Part shown: piece after piece, positions 19,112 to 27,503 of the stretch
Layout: each line of letters begins with the position of its first letter
Position numbering within the stretch: position 1 is the stretch's first letter
Source: Pseudoalteromonas atlantica
GTDB lineage: Bacteria; Pseudomonadota; Gammaproteobacteria; Enterobacterales; Alteromonadaceae
DNA length: 64,000 bases
Assembly (NCBI GenBank): GCA_007988745.1
Contig: BJUT01000013.1
Span: forward strand, 1-64,000
Direction: 5' to 3'
The notes under the pieces: generated by a model
What the model was told of the DNA's origin: nothing
Seen by the model: only the letters and a program-made list of their open reading frames with translations
Databases searched by the model: none
Made by a program: the position numbers and the translations under genes

Positions 19112-19223
19112 TGGCAGTCTTACCAGCCACATCTCGGCACACACGTCACAAACTGTGGCTGCTCCCTTCCGGGCCTGACCAGGTTCGCCTGCTAGTGTTG
19201 CGAGAGGACCAATAAGACTACCA
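19112..19223 (-). ncRNA. ffs: 4.5S signal recognition particle RNA
   Basis: On the minus strand the sequence contains the conserved apical SRP core: CCTGGTCAGGCCCGGAAGGG followed by AGCAGCC. The ends pair as in bacterial small SRP RNA (TGGTAGTCTT with AAGACTGCCA, one G-U pair). The length of about 112 nt matches the 114 nt of E. coli 4.5S RNA. It binds Ffh and delivers membrane proteins to FtsY. Mature ends are inferred from pairing and may be off by a few bases. Confidence 0.95.
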
Positions 19224-19250
19224 TTGAGGGCCTTGGTTGGCGCGGGAAGG

Positions 19251-19279
19251 ATTATCTCTACTTTTGGTGTGTTATTCAA
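19251..19279 (-). promoter_or_regulatory. ffs promoter
   Basis: On the minus strand TTGAAT (19274-19279) and GATAAT (19251-19256) are spaced by exactly 17 nt. The GC-rich CCTTCCCGCG that follows looks like a stringently controlled discriminator. Transcription would begin near 19244, leaving a leader of about 20 nt to be removed by RNase P, as for E. coli 4.5S RNA. Confidence 0.75.
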
Positions 19280-19352
19280 GGGATAATCAAAAAAGAAAGT
19301 GCGATTGCATACTTCATATACAATCGCGGTTAAAAACAGCCTTTAATGCCTA

Positions 19353-20228
19353 TTAATTACGCTCTAACTCGGCTTTAATTTTACGCAGTGCTGCTTTTAC
19401 TTTTTTCATGTTTTCTGGGCCCATACGTAACAGCTGCTTTTGTGCAGCCGGTAATTGCTCCCATTCAGAAAACGCATACTGATAAGTAACCGAGTCTCGC
19501 AGTAGCGGTAATTCGCCTTCTGGCTCCGGTGTATCAAGTAATAACTCAATAGCATCTTCTAGCGTTTGATTAAATTCATTATCGCCGTAACCAATTTCAC
19601 TGTACGCGTTGTTAATTAATGGCTTGTATTGCTCGTACATACGCACAGCTTGGGCGGCGCTCATGCTCGTAAATACTTTTACATACGGTGTATAGCGCTC
19701 GTAGCTGTTAGGGTCAATTGTTAAAATGTCTCCTTCGTTTACGCTAAATTCTTCTTCGGGTTTAACCACTGGCGTATGCTTTTTAGCAATTTTGCCTTTG
19801 GCTATATTGTCTATAAATACGACGCCACGGCGAATTACATCGTCGGTTACCATTAGGCTCATTACCGAGTCGCTTAGGTATTCATCCATTTTGGCAACCA
19901 CTACGGTGTCGCTTTCATCAAGCGTTGGTAATGGCTCTACAACCGGCTCTGGCTCAGCTGGGCGTTGAGCAGGTACGCTTAGCTCTGCTGGCTTTTCAGG
20001 CTTAACTGATGGCGCATCTACCACAGGGTCGTTTTCTGGCTTTAACTCCATCACTGGCTGTTCTTTTGGTGTTTGCTCTACCTCTGTGCGAGTTTCTGGC
20101 TCGTCAGTGGGCGATAGCAGGACGAACGCAGCGGCACACACTAAAATAATTAAAATAATAACGGCGAATAAAAAATTGTTTTTAGGCGGACGTTTTTGAA
20201 CATCTGACGCTTCTGGTTTATCTGACAT
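19353..20228 (-). CDS. DUF3014-domain membrane-anchored protein
   Basis: A 291-aa protein with a short basic cytoplasmic N-terminus, one membrane helix at about residues 19-40 (FLFAVIILIILVCAAAFVLL) and a proline/glutamate-rich linker up to about residue 100. The conserved DUF3014 region follows (DEYLSDSVMSLMVTDDVIRRGVVFIDNIAKG ... YTPYVKVFTSMSAAQAVRMYEQYKPLINNAYSEIGYG). It ends in a basic helix. It is probably periplasmic and tethered to the inner membrane. The family has no assigned function as far as I know. Confidence 0.8.
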   Translation of the reverse strand: MSDKPEASDVQKRPPKNNFLFAVIILIILVCAAAFVLLSPTDEPETRTEVEQTPKEQPVMELKPENDPVVDAPSVKPEKPAELSVPAQRPAEPEPVVEPLPTLDESDTVVVAKMDEYLSDSVMSLMVTDDVIRRGVVFIDNIAKGKIAKKHTPVVKPEEEFSVNEGDILTIDPNSYERYTPYVKVFTSMSAAQAVRMYEQYKPLINNAYSEIGYGDNEFNQTLEDAIELLLDTPEPEGELPLLRDSVTYQYAFSEWEQLPAAQKQLLRMGPENMKKVKAALRKIKAELERN

Positions 20229-20450
20229 ACAAACTCCATAAATTTAAATGCATATTACTCAGAGTACGCTGAGTGGAAAAAATTCACTATCGGTAATCAC
20301 TACTACTTTAAATATAGGCTTTACAACATAAACCTACACTTACTAATTAGAACAACGAGCCATAGTAACTCAGTTATTCTTTGATTCTTCTAGCTTAAAG
20401 ACTTAAAGTTGATAAATAAAGAAAAGACGTTAAGCAGTTCAAAAACCACT

Positions 20451-21596
20451 ATGAAAATCCAGCAAGTTGACCCACATAAACCTAAAATAGCCCTATTACT
20501 GACAGGTGGTGGCGCTCGCGCTGCTTATCAAGTGGGCGTGCTTAAAGCGCTTGCTCATAGTATGCCCCGCACCGCGCCTTTACCATTTAGAATTATTAAC
20601 GGCACTTCTGCAGGCGCGATTAATTCTGCAGCTTTGGCCTGTTATGCCTCGTGTGCGCATTTGGCCGTGCGTAAACTTGAGTCTGTTTGGAAAAACTTTT
20701 CAACGTCTATGGTCTACAAAAGCGACTTTTTAAGTGTGTTTGGCCATATTGCGCGCAATATTTTAACCAGTTTTCAGTCTGAGCACATAAACCACCCGCC
20801 AGGCAGTTTGCTAAATAACCGCCCTTTGCGCGGTTTATTAAACGAAATTTTAGACCTGCACCGCATTGAACGTAATTTACACCGTAATTATTTAGAAGCG
20901 ATTTCTATTACCGCTTCAAGCTATACAACCGGTGACTCTGTTGCGTTTTTTCAGTCAAATACACAAACACCTTGGCAGCGTGCCAAGCGCGAAGGTCGCC
21001 CTATGCGCATTAATGTTGAGCATTTAATGGCATCAAGCGCCATTCCTATGGTGTTTCCAAGTGTTAATGTATTTAACCACTATTTTGGCGATGGCTCTAT
21101 TCACCAGCTCTCACCGCTTAGCCCGTCCATTCATTTAGGGGCTGAAAAAATATTTATTATTGGGGTAGACCAACCAAAAGAGTCGCATCCGGCGGGTTAC
21201 TCGCCCCACTACCCTGGGCTTTCTGCGGTTGCTGGGCATTTACTCGATAGTGTATTTAGCGACACCATGCAAGCTGACCTTGAGCGCCTTGAGCGTGTAA
21301 ATCGCACTTTAGGGCTGCTTCCGGCGCGCGACAAACATCAAGAGCTGAAACAAATAGAAACCTGTATTATTAATCCATCAAAAAACTTTAACGATATTGC
21401 CGCGCAATACTACAGCGATATGCCGTGGGCAATTAAGTTGCTGCTACGCACAATTGGGGTAAAAAAGCACTCGCAATCGAGTTTAACCAGCTATTTGTTG
21501 TTTGAAAAACGCTACACTCAGCACCTAATTCAAATTGGCTATGAAGATGGCATGAAAAAACTACCCGAAATACGCCAATTTTTAGAGCTCGATTAA
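20451..21596 (+). CDS. patatin-like phospholipase
   Basis: A patatin-family serine lipid hydrolase. The oxyanion GGGAR motif (LLTGGGARAAYQVGV), the nucleophile elbow GTSAG and the catalytic dyad DG in YFGDGSIHQLSP are present. It probably hydrolyses membrane or host phospholipids. No signal peptide or outer-membrane barrel is seen. I prefer ATG at 20451 (381 aa), since the conserved KPKIALLLTGGG begins soon after. An in-frame TTG at 20409 would add 14 residues but has no better ribosome site. It is transcribed divergently from the DUF3014 gene. Confidence 0.88.
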   Translation: MKIQQVDPHKPKIALLLTGGGARAAYQVGVLKALAHSMPRTAPLPFRIINGTSAGAINSAALACYASCAHLAVRKLESVWKNFSTSMVYKSDFLSVFGHIARNILTSFQSEHINHPPGSLLNNRPLRGLLNEILDLHRIERNLHRNYLEAISITASSYTTGDSVAFFQSNTQTPWQRAKREGRPMRINVEHLMASSAIPMVFPSVNVFNHYFGDGSIHQLSPLSPSIHLGAEKIFIIGVDQPKESHPAGYSPHYPGLSAVAGHLLDSVFSDTMQADLERLERVNRTLGLLPARDKHQELKQIETCIINPSKNFNDIAAQYYSDMPWAIKLLLRTIGVKKHSQSSLTSYLLFEKRYTQHLIQIGYEDGMKKLPEIRQFLELD

Positions 21597-21723
21597 CTAA
21601 TGTTGGCCTTAAAACCTGTTCTATGGGCTATTTAATCGCAGAGCAAGCTTTAAAACCAACTGAGCTGGACAACTACCTGTGTTATTTTAATAACTTGCAT
21701 CTATGTCAGTAAAAAAATGCTTT

Positions 21724-23697
21724 TTATTCAAGCCCATCGAGTAGGTAATGCTCTACTCGCTCTACCCGCCTAGGCTTACCTTGCAATACCAATACATCGT
21801 TTGCGCACAATGTGGTGCTGGTTGATGGGTCGTCTATTTCTTGCCCCTCTCGGCGCAAAGCTTTTACAGTCACGCGGCGTTTAGATAAGTTAAGCTCGTC
21901 TATTGTTTTATCCACCGCATAGGCTTGATCTGGCAACGCAACTACGTGTAAATATTCTAAGCGCTCAGAGGAGGTTTCTTCGTTATCTTTAAAGTAACCG
22001 GCGTAAAAACTTTGCATAAGCGGGTAGCGATTACGGCGCTCTTTACTAACACGGCGCACAATACGTGTCATCGGTACACCCGACATCGACAACACATGCG
22101 AAACCAACATTAAGCTTGCCTCTAACGACTCAGGCACCACCTCAGTAACACCCAACTCTTTTAAGTTGTTTAATTGGCTGTCGTCGCGGGTTCTTATTAG
22201 TATTTTAACGTTGGGTGCAAGTTGCTTTATTGCGTCTATTACAACGTGGGCATGCTCAAGCTCTGTAAAGGTAATAATCACTAAGCGTGCTCGCTCTACC
22301 CCTGCGCACTTTAAAATATCTTTTTGTTTTACATAGCCAAATATTACTGGCTCACCTGCGGCTTTGCCCTCTTGTACTAAAATAGGGTTACTTTCTATGG
22401 CAACGTAATCTATGGCTTCGGGTTTTAAAAATCGCGCTATAGTTTGTCCTACGCGTGAAAAGCCACAAATAACCACGTGATCGTTATATAAGATGCTACT
22501 TTTAGGCTCGCTCTCCCTCGCCATACTGGGGTGATCTAAAATACCTAATTGCTTTAAAATTAGTGGGGTTTTATCAATTAAAAACGGGGTTAGCGCCATC
22601 GAAAGCACCCCTAAGGCAATTAAAAACGAGGCTTGCTCTGAATTGAGCAACTCATGCTGACTTGCCAGAGCAATAAGCACAAACCCAAATTCTCCCATTT
22701 GCCACAGCATAACGCCGCAGGCTAGCGAGTCTTGATTGCGCTCATGCATTAATCTGGCACTTAATGCCAGCACGGTAATTTTTAATATTAACAAGCCAAA
22801 TAACGCGCCAATAATTACAAAACCATGTGAAAGCACAAATAAAATATCGAGCTGCATTCCCACAGTTACAAAAAACAGCCCCATTAAAATATCGCGAAAT
22901 GGCCTAATATCAGCCTCTAGCTGATGGCGGTAATGGCTCTCTCCTAGCATCATGCCAGCTAAAAATGCCCCAAGCGCCATTGATAAACCAAACATGTAAG
23001 TTAAAAAGCCGGCAAATAACGCCACCAAAATTGTGGTAAGCACAAACAGTTCATCGGTTCGTACCTGCGCTATTTCTTTAAATACTTTAGGCAGCACCCA
23101 TTTACCAATCGCCCACAGTAATAAGCACACAAACGCGCCTTTTGTAAGCGCAAATGCCAGCGCCCAACTAATACTTTGCGAATCGCTTGAGGCAAACAAT
23201 GGCAAAATAATAAGTAGGGGCACAACGGCAATATCTTGAAACAGTAATACGCCCACCGCCAGTTGCCCACGGCGCTGGTTTAGTTCGCCAGTTTCTTTTA
23301 ATAGCTTAACCACCACCGCGGTTGAAGAAAGCGCCATAATTGTGCCAATGGTAAAGCTAGTGAGTAAGCTAAAATTTAAGCAATATAAAATAATAATGAA
23401 GAGCAAGCTGGTAACACCAACTTGTAACGAGCCCAGTCCAAACACAATATTGCGCATGGCCATTAGCCGCGATATAGAAAACTCGAGCCCTAAACTAAAC
23501 AGTAAAAATACGATGCCCAGCTCAGCAATAAACTCTATTTCGTGAGATTGAGCAAGCCAACCAATGCCATGGCTGCCCGCTAAAACGCCTGTTGCTAAAT
23601 ACGCCAAAATAGGCGGCAAGCCAATGCGCTTAAAAAACCATACAAAAAGCACCGCCGCCACTAACAAGCCAAAAATTTGAGCGTTTATACTTTGCAA
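21724..23697 (-). CDS. CPA2 cation:proton antiporter, KefB/KefC-like, with RCK domain
   Basis: A 657-aa inner-membrane protein. About twelve membrane helices of the Na+/H+ exchanger fold fill residues 1-385. A TrkA-N/RCK nucleotide-binding domain follows (VVICGFSRVGQTIARFL near 410) and then a TrkA-C domain at the C-terminus. Such proteins mediate potassium efflux gated by glutathione adducts or nucleotides. The KefF/KefG ancillary oxidoreductase is not adjacent, so glutathione gating is unproven. The YbaL branch is an alternative assignment. Confidence 0.88.
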   Translation of the reverse strand: MQSINAQIFGLLVAAVLFVWFFKRIGLPPILAYLATGVLAGSHGIGWLAQSHEIEFIAELGIVFLLFSLGLEFSISRLMAMRNIVFGLGSLQVGVTSLLFIIILYCLNFSLLTSFTIGTIMALSSTAVVVKLLKETGELNQRRGQLAVGVLLFQDIAVVPLLIILPLFASSDSQSISWALAFALTKGAFVCLLLWAIGKWVLPKVFKEIAQVRTDELFVLTTILVALFAGFLTYMFGLSMALGAFLAGMMLGESHYRHQLEADIRPFRDILMGLFFVTVGMQLDILFVLSHGFVIIGALFGLLILKITVLALSARLMHERNQDSLACGVMLWQMGEFGFVLIALASQHELLNSEQASFLIALGVLSMALTPFLIDKTPLILKQLGILDHPSMARESEPKSSILYNDHVVICGFSRVGQTIARFLKPEAIDYVAIESNPILVQEGKAAGEPVIFGYVKQKDILKCAGVERARLVIITFTELEHAHVVIDAIKQLAPNVKILIRTRDDSQLNNLKELGVTEVVPESLEASLMLVSHVLSMSGVPMTRIVRRVSKERRNRYPLMQSFYAGYFKDNEETSSERLEYLHVVALPDQAYAVDKTIDELNLSKRRVTVKALRREGQEIDDPSTSTTLCANDVLVLQGKPRRVERVEHYLLDGLE

Positions 23698-23830
23698 ATT
23701 CGGCCTCCAGCGTCAATTAAACTACGGAATGAACTTTAAATATAGCAACCATATGTTTATCAAGCAATTTTAAAATATGGCATAAAAATAGCTTAGTTAT
23801 TGCAAAGTAACACCCTGGGGGAAGATTTTA

Positions 23831-24727
23831 ATGGAAAATGTCCATATTTTGACACAACGCGTGTCTGGGCGCGGCGATTTTTTGCCGTTTTCGGCAGAGC
23901 AAACACACACTAACGAAACAGCGGCAACGCACGATTTAGTTACCGAGCTACAAACAAGCCTAGTAATAGAAGATGTGTTGGCTATTTATGCAAAATTTGC
24001 CAAACAGCTACTTAACTTTTCAGGGCTGCAGTTTCAATCAACGCTCGGTACTGCACAAACCTCAGATAGCAACACGAACACTAGCCCGTACTCTTACGAT
24101 TTAGCTATTGGTCGCGAGCACTTAGGACAGCTAATTTACTTTAGCCAATACCCTATTAGTAAAGCGATTGAAAACAAATTACGTGCCTTGCACAGCGCCC
24201 TTGTGTACCCACTGCGTAACGCAATGATGTACAGCCGAGTGTTAAAACTTGCCACAAAAGATGCGCTCACTGGGTTAAATAACCGTAGCCAATTTAATGA
24301 CATGTTATCGCAAAAGCTCGAAAACTGCCGCCGTTACCAGCGCCCTTTTAGTTTAATGCTGCTTGATTTAGATAACTTTAAGCAAGTAAACGACAACTAT
24401 GGTCATAAAGTAGGTGACGATGTTTTAAAAGAATTTTCGCAGGTACTTTGTAGCAGTATACGCGGCACAGACTCGGTGTTTAGATTTGGTGGCGATGAGT
24501 TTTCGCTGATTATTGAAGACCCTGAGTTTACAACAAACAAAGTGGTTGCTGAGCGCATTATGCACTTAGTCAGAAACTCAAGTTTAATGTCTAAATATAA
24601 AGTAACCACCAGCATTGGCTTTACCCTAGCCAATAGCCAAGATTGCGAAACAGAAATATTTGCTAGAGCCGATAAAGGCTTATATAAGGCAAAAGCCTCT
24701 GGGCGCAACTGCGCAAAAGCATATTAG
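23831..24727 (+). CDS. diguanylate cyclase with GAF-like sensor region
   Basis: A 298-aa soluble protein. Residues about 40-145 resemble a GAF-type sensor. The GGDEF domain follows (DALTGLNNRSQF to the end) with intact GGDEF near residue 219. The allosteric I-site RGTD precedes it by the canonical five residues, so c-di-GMP product inhibition is expected. GGGGGAAG precedes the ATG. It makes c-di-GMP in the cytoplasm and is followed by a strong terminator, so it is probably monocistronic. Confidence 0.92.
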   Translation: MENVHILTQRVSGRGDFLPFSAEQTHTNETAATHDLVTELQTSLVIEDVLAIYAKFAKQLLNFSGLQFQSTLGTAQTSDSNTNTSPYSYDLAIGREHLGQLIYFSQYPISKAIENKLRALHSALVYPLRNAMMYSRVLKLATKDALTGLNNRSQFNDMLSQKLENCRRYQRPFSLMLLDLDNFKQVNDNYGHKVGDDVLKEFSQVLCSSIRGTDSVFRFGGDEFSLIIEDPEFTTNKVVAERIMHLVRNSSLMSKYKVTTSIGFTLANSQDCETEIFARADKGLYKAKASGRNCAKAY

Positions 24728-24751
24728 TATTTATATAACTCTATTATTTAT

Positions 24752-24783
24752 AAAAGCTTAGCTTCCCCCCGCTGAGCTTTTTT
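24752..24783 (+). terminator. rho-independent terminator after the diguanylate cyclase gene
   Basis: An 11-bp stem (24752-24762 with 24771-24781, one T-G pair) with a TTCCCCCC loop ends in a T-run. It separates convergent genes and has an A-run at the other side, so it may act in both directions. Confidence 0.85.
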
Positions 24784-24795
24784 ATTACAAATTAA

Positions 24796-25134
24796 TTATT
24801 TATTAGCCAGTAATTTATAAACAAACAAGGCTGCACAAAAGCCAAAAAAGAAGCCGCTCACTAAATTAAGCAATGCTGTTATGCTTGCAAGCGGGGTAAA
24901 TAACACTAAAACCAATGGTAAACTTACACCTAAAATAAAAAATAACCCGCCTTTACCTAACCAGTAGGCAAGCAGTAATACCGCCGATACCACCCCGCCC
25001 ACAACGGCATAACCTAACGTAATAATATTAAGCTCTAGTAATACATTGGCTATAACAGCAACTAACGCTGTTATTAACATACCCATTGGCGCTTTGCTAA
25101 CTAGCGATAAGCCTACATGTGGCTGATCTTTCAT
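24796..25134 (-). CDS. small hydrophobic membrane protein, unknown
   Basis: I do not recognise this 112-aa protein. It has a short polar N-terminus and about three or four membrane helices (MGMLITALVAVIANVLL, LGYAVVGGVVSAVLLLAYWL, GLFFILGVSLPLVLVLF, LLNLVSGFFFGFCAALFVY). Its ATG directly abuts the tilS stop with no intervening base, so it is almost certainly co-translated with tilS. A terminator follows it. No catalytic motif is visible. Confidence 0.7.
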   Translation of the reverse strand: MKDQPHVGLSLVSKAPMGMLITALVAVIANVLLELNIITLGYAVVGGVVSAVLLLAYWLGKGGLFFILGVSLPLVLVLFTPLASITALLNLVSGFFFGFCAALFVYKLLANK

Positions 25135-26439
25135 TTATTTACACTCCCAAAAAATGCCGTTTTCGTCTTGGTGTTTTTCACTTACAAAATAACCAACAAC
25201 TTGCACAAGCTCGTCGTTATAAAATATTAAAGGTACGCGCTCCCTTAACCACGGGGCTACTTTTGCATCTTTAAACCAGTGTTTAAGCGTATTGCTGCCT
25301 GGCTTTTTTAACGGCTTTATACGCGCACTATTACAATTAAAGCGCACGGTGACTTGCTCGTTTGGTAAAGGGGCACGTAGGCCTTTACCTTGTTGCTTTA
25401 TTAATACGCGCCCATCATCAAGCGCAAGCTCATTGCCCGTTAGCGCTTCATCGGCTAATAATGTGTGTGGTGTAACAAAATACAAATACCCTTGATGGCG
25501 TCGTATTTGCCCCTCGCTTAAATCAACTTGCATTTGCGCATCAGCCTGCGCATTTATGGCTTGGTTAATTATTTGAAAAAGTTGCTTTTGTGAGGGCATT
25601 ACTTGGGTAAATAAGCTAAGCCATGCACGAACCACATTGGTTATGCGCACGTTGCTATAGGTGGTTAGTTGACTAACGCTCAGTGCTTGATGGGCGTTTA
25701 TGCTTTGTTTTAAATCAAGTTCAGTGTACTCATCAAGTAGCGCTTGTTGTTGCTGTAGTAACTCAATGCTGCGCCCAGCACAGTGCTCAAAACCTTTAAA
25801 GCGCTTTGCAAGTAAAGGCACTACACGTGCACGTAAAAAGTTACGATCAAAACGCTCATCGGTATTTGAGTCATCAGTAATGTGCGTAATATTAAACTCT
25901 GTGGCAAAGTGCTCTATATCACTGCGCGTTATGTTTAAAAGCGGCCTGTAGCATATTCGCCCGCTTTGTAATTCACGCATTTTTTGCATTGCGCCTAACC
26001 CTTTTAAGCCAGAGCCGCGCTTTAACCGCAGTAAAAACGTTTCTATTTGATCGTTTAAATGCTGACCCAACAAAATAACACTGCCCGCGGGGCTTAGCTC
26101 ATCAAGTGCTTTGTAACGCGCCTCACGTGCCTGCGCTTCAAGGCTTGTTCGTGTTTGCGGGTTTATTGTTACCTGCGCGGCATTAAACGGTACATTTAGC
26201 TCAGCGCACAAGTTTTGGCAAAAGCGCTGCCAGTCATTAGCGTATTGGCTTAAACCATGATTAACATAAATCGCGTTTACGTTTAGCTTTGGTTGCGCTT
26301 GTTTTAATAAGTGCATTATATGAAGCAATACCACCGAATCCACGCCACCCGAAAGCGCCACCGTAAAGTTATACTGCTGCTGCTTAAAGAAGTGCTCAAG
26401 GGCGTGTTTAACGTGCTGATAAATAGGTGATGCTTGCAT
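25135..26439 (-). CDS. tilS: tRNA(Ile)-lysidine synthase
   Basis: A 434-aa enzyme that converts C34 of the CAU-anticodon isoleucine tRNA to lysidine, using ATP and lysine. The PP-loop SGGVDS is near residue 30. LLGQHLNDQIETFLLRLKRGSGLKG and the central TilS domain follow, and a C-terminal TilS_C domain ends near GYFVSEKHQDENG. The length equals that of E. coli TilS (432 aa). It follows accA, as in other gammaproteobacteria, but a terminator-like hairpin separates the two. Confidence 0.96.
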   Translation of the reverse strand: MQASPIYQHVKHALEHFFKQQQYNFTVALSGGVDSVVLLHIMHLLKQAQPKLNVNAIYVNHGLSQYANDWQRFCQNLCAELNVPFNAAQVTINPQTRTSLEAQAREARYKALDELSPAGSVILLGQHLNDQIETFLLRLKRGSGLKGLGAMQKMRELQSGRICYRPLLNITRSDIEHFATEFNITHITDDSNTDERFDRNFLRARVVPLLAKRFKGFEHCAGRSIELLQQQQALLDEYTELDLKQSINAHQALSVSQLTTYSNVRITNVVRAWLSLFTQVMPSQKQLFQIINQAINAQADAQMQVDLSEGQIRRHQGYLYFVTPHTLLADEALTGNELALDDGRVLIKQQGKGLRAPLPNEQVTVRFNCNSARIKPLKKPGSNTLKHWFKDAKVAPWLRERVPLIFYNDELVQVVGYFVSEKHQDENGIFWECK

Positions 26440-26478
26440 GGATACGCTATAAATTTAATGTTTGCAGTATTTTAAAAC

Positions 26479-26505
26479 AAAAAAGCCGCATAAGCGGCCT
26501 TTTTT
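26479..26505 (-). terminator. terminator after accA
   Basis: GCCGC (26485-26489) pairs with GCGGC (26494-26498) around ATAA. A-runs and T-runs on both flanks extend the stem past one bulged base. It can work on both strands; on the minus strand it follows accA and precedes tilS. Confidence 0.75.
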
Positions 26506-26530
26506 AACAATAAATGTGTTGGTTAGCTAA

Positions 26531-27487
26531 TTAGCAGTAACCAAACGACATTAAACGTTTGTAGCGTTGATCAAGCATGTCTTCAAGCGATAGCGCTTGT
26601 AAGTCAGCAAGGTCACGTTTTAAACGTGTTTTTAAGTTACGTGCCATTGCATCGTAATTGCGGTGTGCGCCGCCTAAAGGCTCTTCAACTAAGTTATTAA
26701 TTAAATCAAGCTCTTTAACGCGCTCTGCTGTTACACCCATTGCCTCTGCGGCAAGTGGTGCTTTATCGGCGCTTTTCCATAAAATTGAAGCACAGCCTTC
26801 TGGCGAAATTACTGAGTACGTGCTGTATTGCAACATGTTAACTCTGTCGCCAACACCAATGGCTAATGCACCACCAGAGCCGCCTTCGCCAATAACCGTA
26901 CAAATTGTGGGTACTTTAAGTGCCGCCATTACTTTTAGGTTACGTGCAATTGCCTCAGACTGACCGCGCTCTTCAGCGCCCACACCTGGGTATGCCCCTG
27001 GCGTGTCTATAAAGGTCATAATTGGCATTTTAAAACGCTCGGCCATTTCCATTAAACGTAGCGCTTTGCGGTAGCCTTCTGGTTTTGGCATACCAAAGTT
27101 ACGTTTAATTTTTTCAGCAGTATCACGCCCTTTTTGCTGACCAATCACCATTACTGGTTCGCCATCTAAACGTGCAACACCGCCTAAAATAGCCGGATCG
27201 TTAGCAAAAGTACGATCGCCTGCAAACTCGTCAAATTCCGTGAAAATGCGCTCGATATAATCTCGAGTGTAAGGACGCAACGGATGACGCGCTAACTGCG
27301 ATACTTGCCAAGCGCCTAAATTTGAGAATATTTCCTCTTTTTGCTTAGCGCTTTTTTCTTTTAATTTGCTGACTTCCTCTTCTAACTCAAGGTCTAATTC
27401 GCCAGCGCGGCTTATGCTTTGTAATTCTTCAATTTTTGCTTCTAATTCTGCAATCGGAAGCTCAAAATCAAGATAATTGAGGCTCAT
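26531..27487 (-). CDS. accA: acetyl-CoA carboxylase carboxyltransferase subunit alpha
   Basis: A 318-aa subunit that, with AccD, transfers CO2 from carboxybiotin to acetyl-CoA, the first step of fatty acid synthesis. It begins [22 protein letters not shown] and includes [23 protein letters not shown] and [15 protein letters not shown] of the crotonase-like core. The length equals the 319 aa of E. coli AccA. It lies 16 nt after dnaE, the conserved dnaE-accA order. Confidence 0.98.
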   Translation of the reverse strand: MSLNYLDFELPIAELEAKIEELQSISRAGELDLELEEEVSKLKEKSAKQKEEIFSNLGAWQVSQLARHPLRPYTRDYIERIFTEFDEFAGDRTFANDPAILGGVARLDGEPVMVIGQQKGRDTAEKIKRNFGMPKPEGYRKALRLMEMAERFKMPIMTFIDTPGAYPGVGAEERGQSEAIARNLKVMAALKVPTICTVIGEGGSGGALAIGVGDRVNMLQYSTYSVISPEGCASILWKSADKAPLAAEAMGVTAERVKELDLINNLVEEPLGGAHRNYDAMARNLKTRLKRDLADLQALSLEDMLDQRYKRLMSFGYC

Positions 27488-27503
27488 GCTCTAAACTACC
27501 TAA

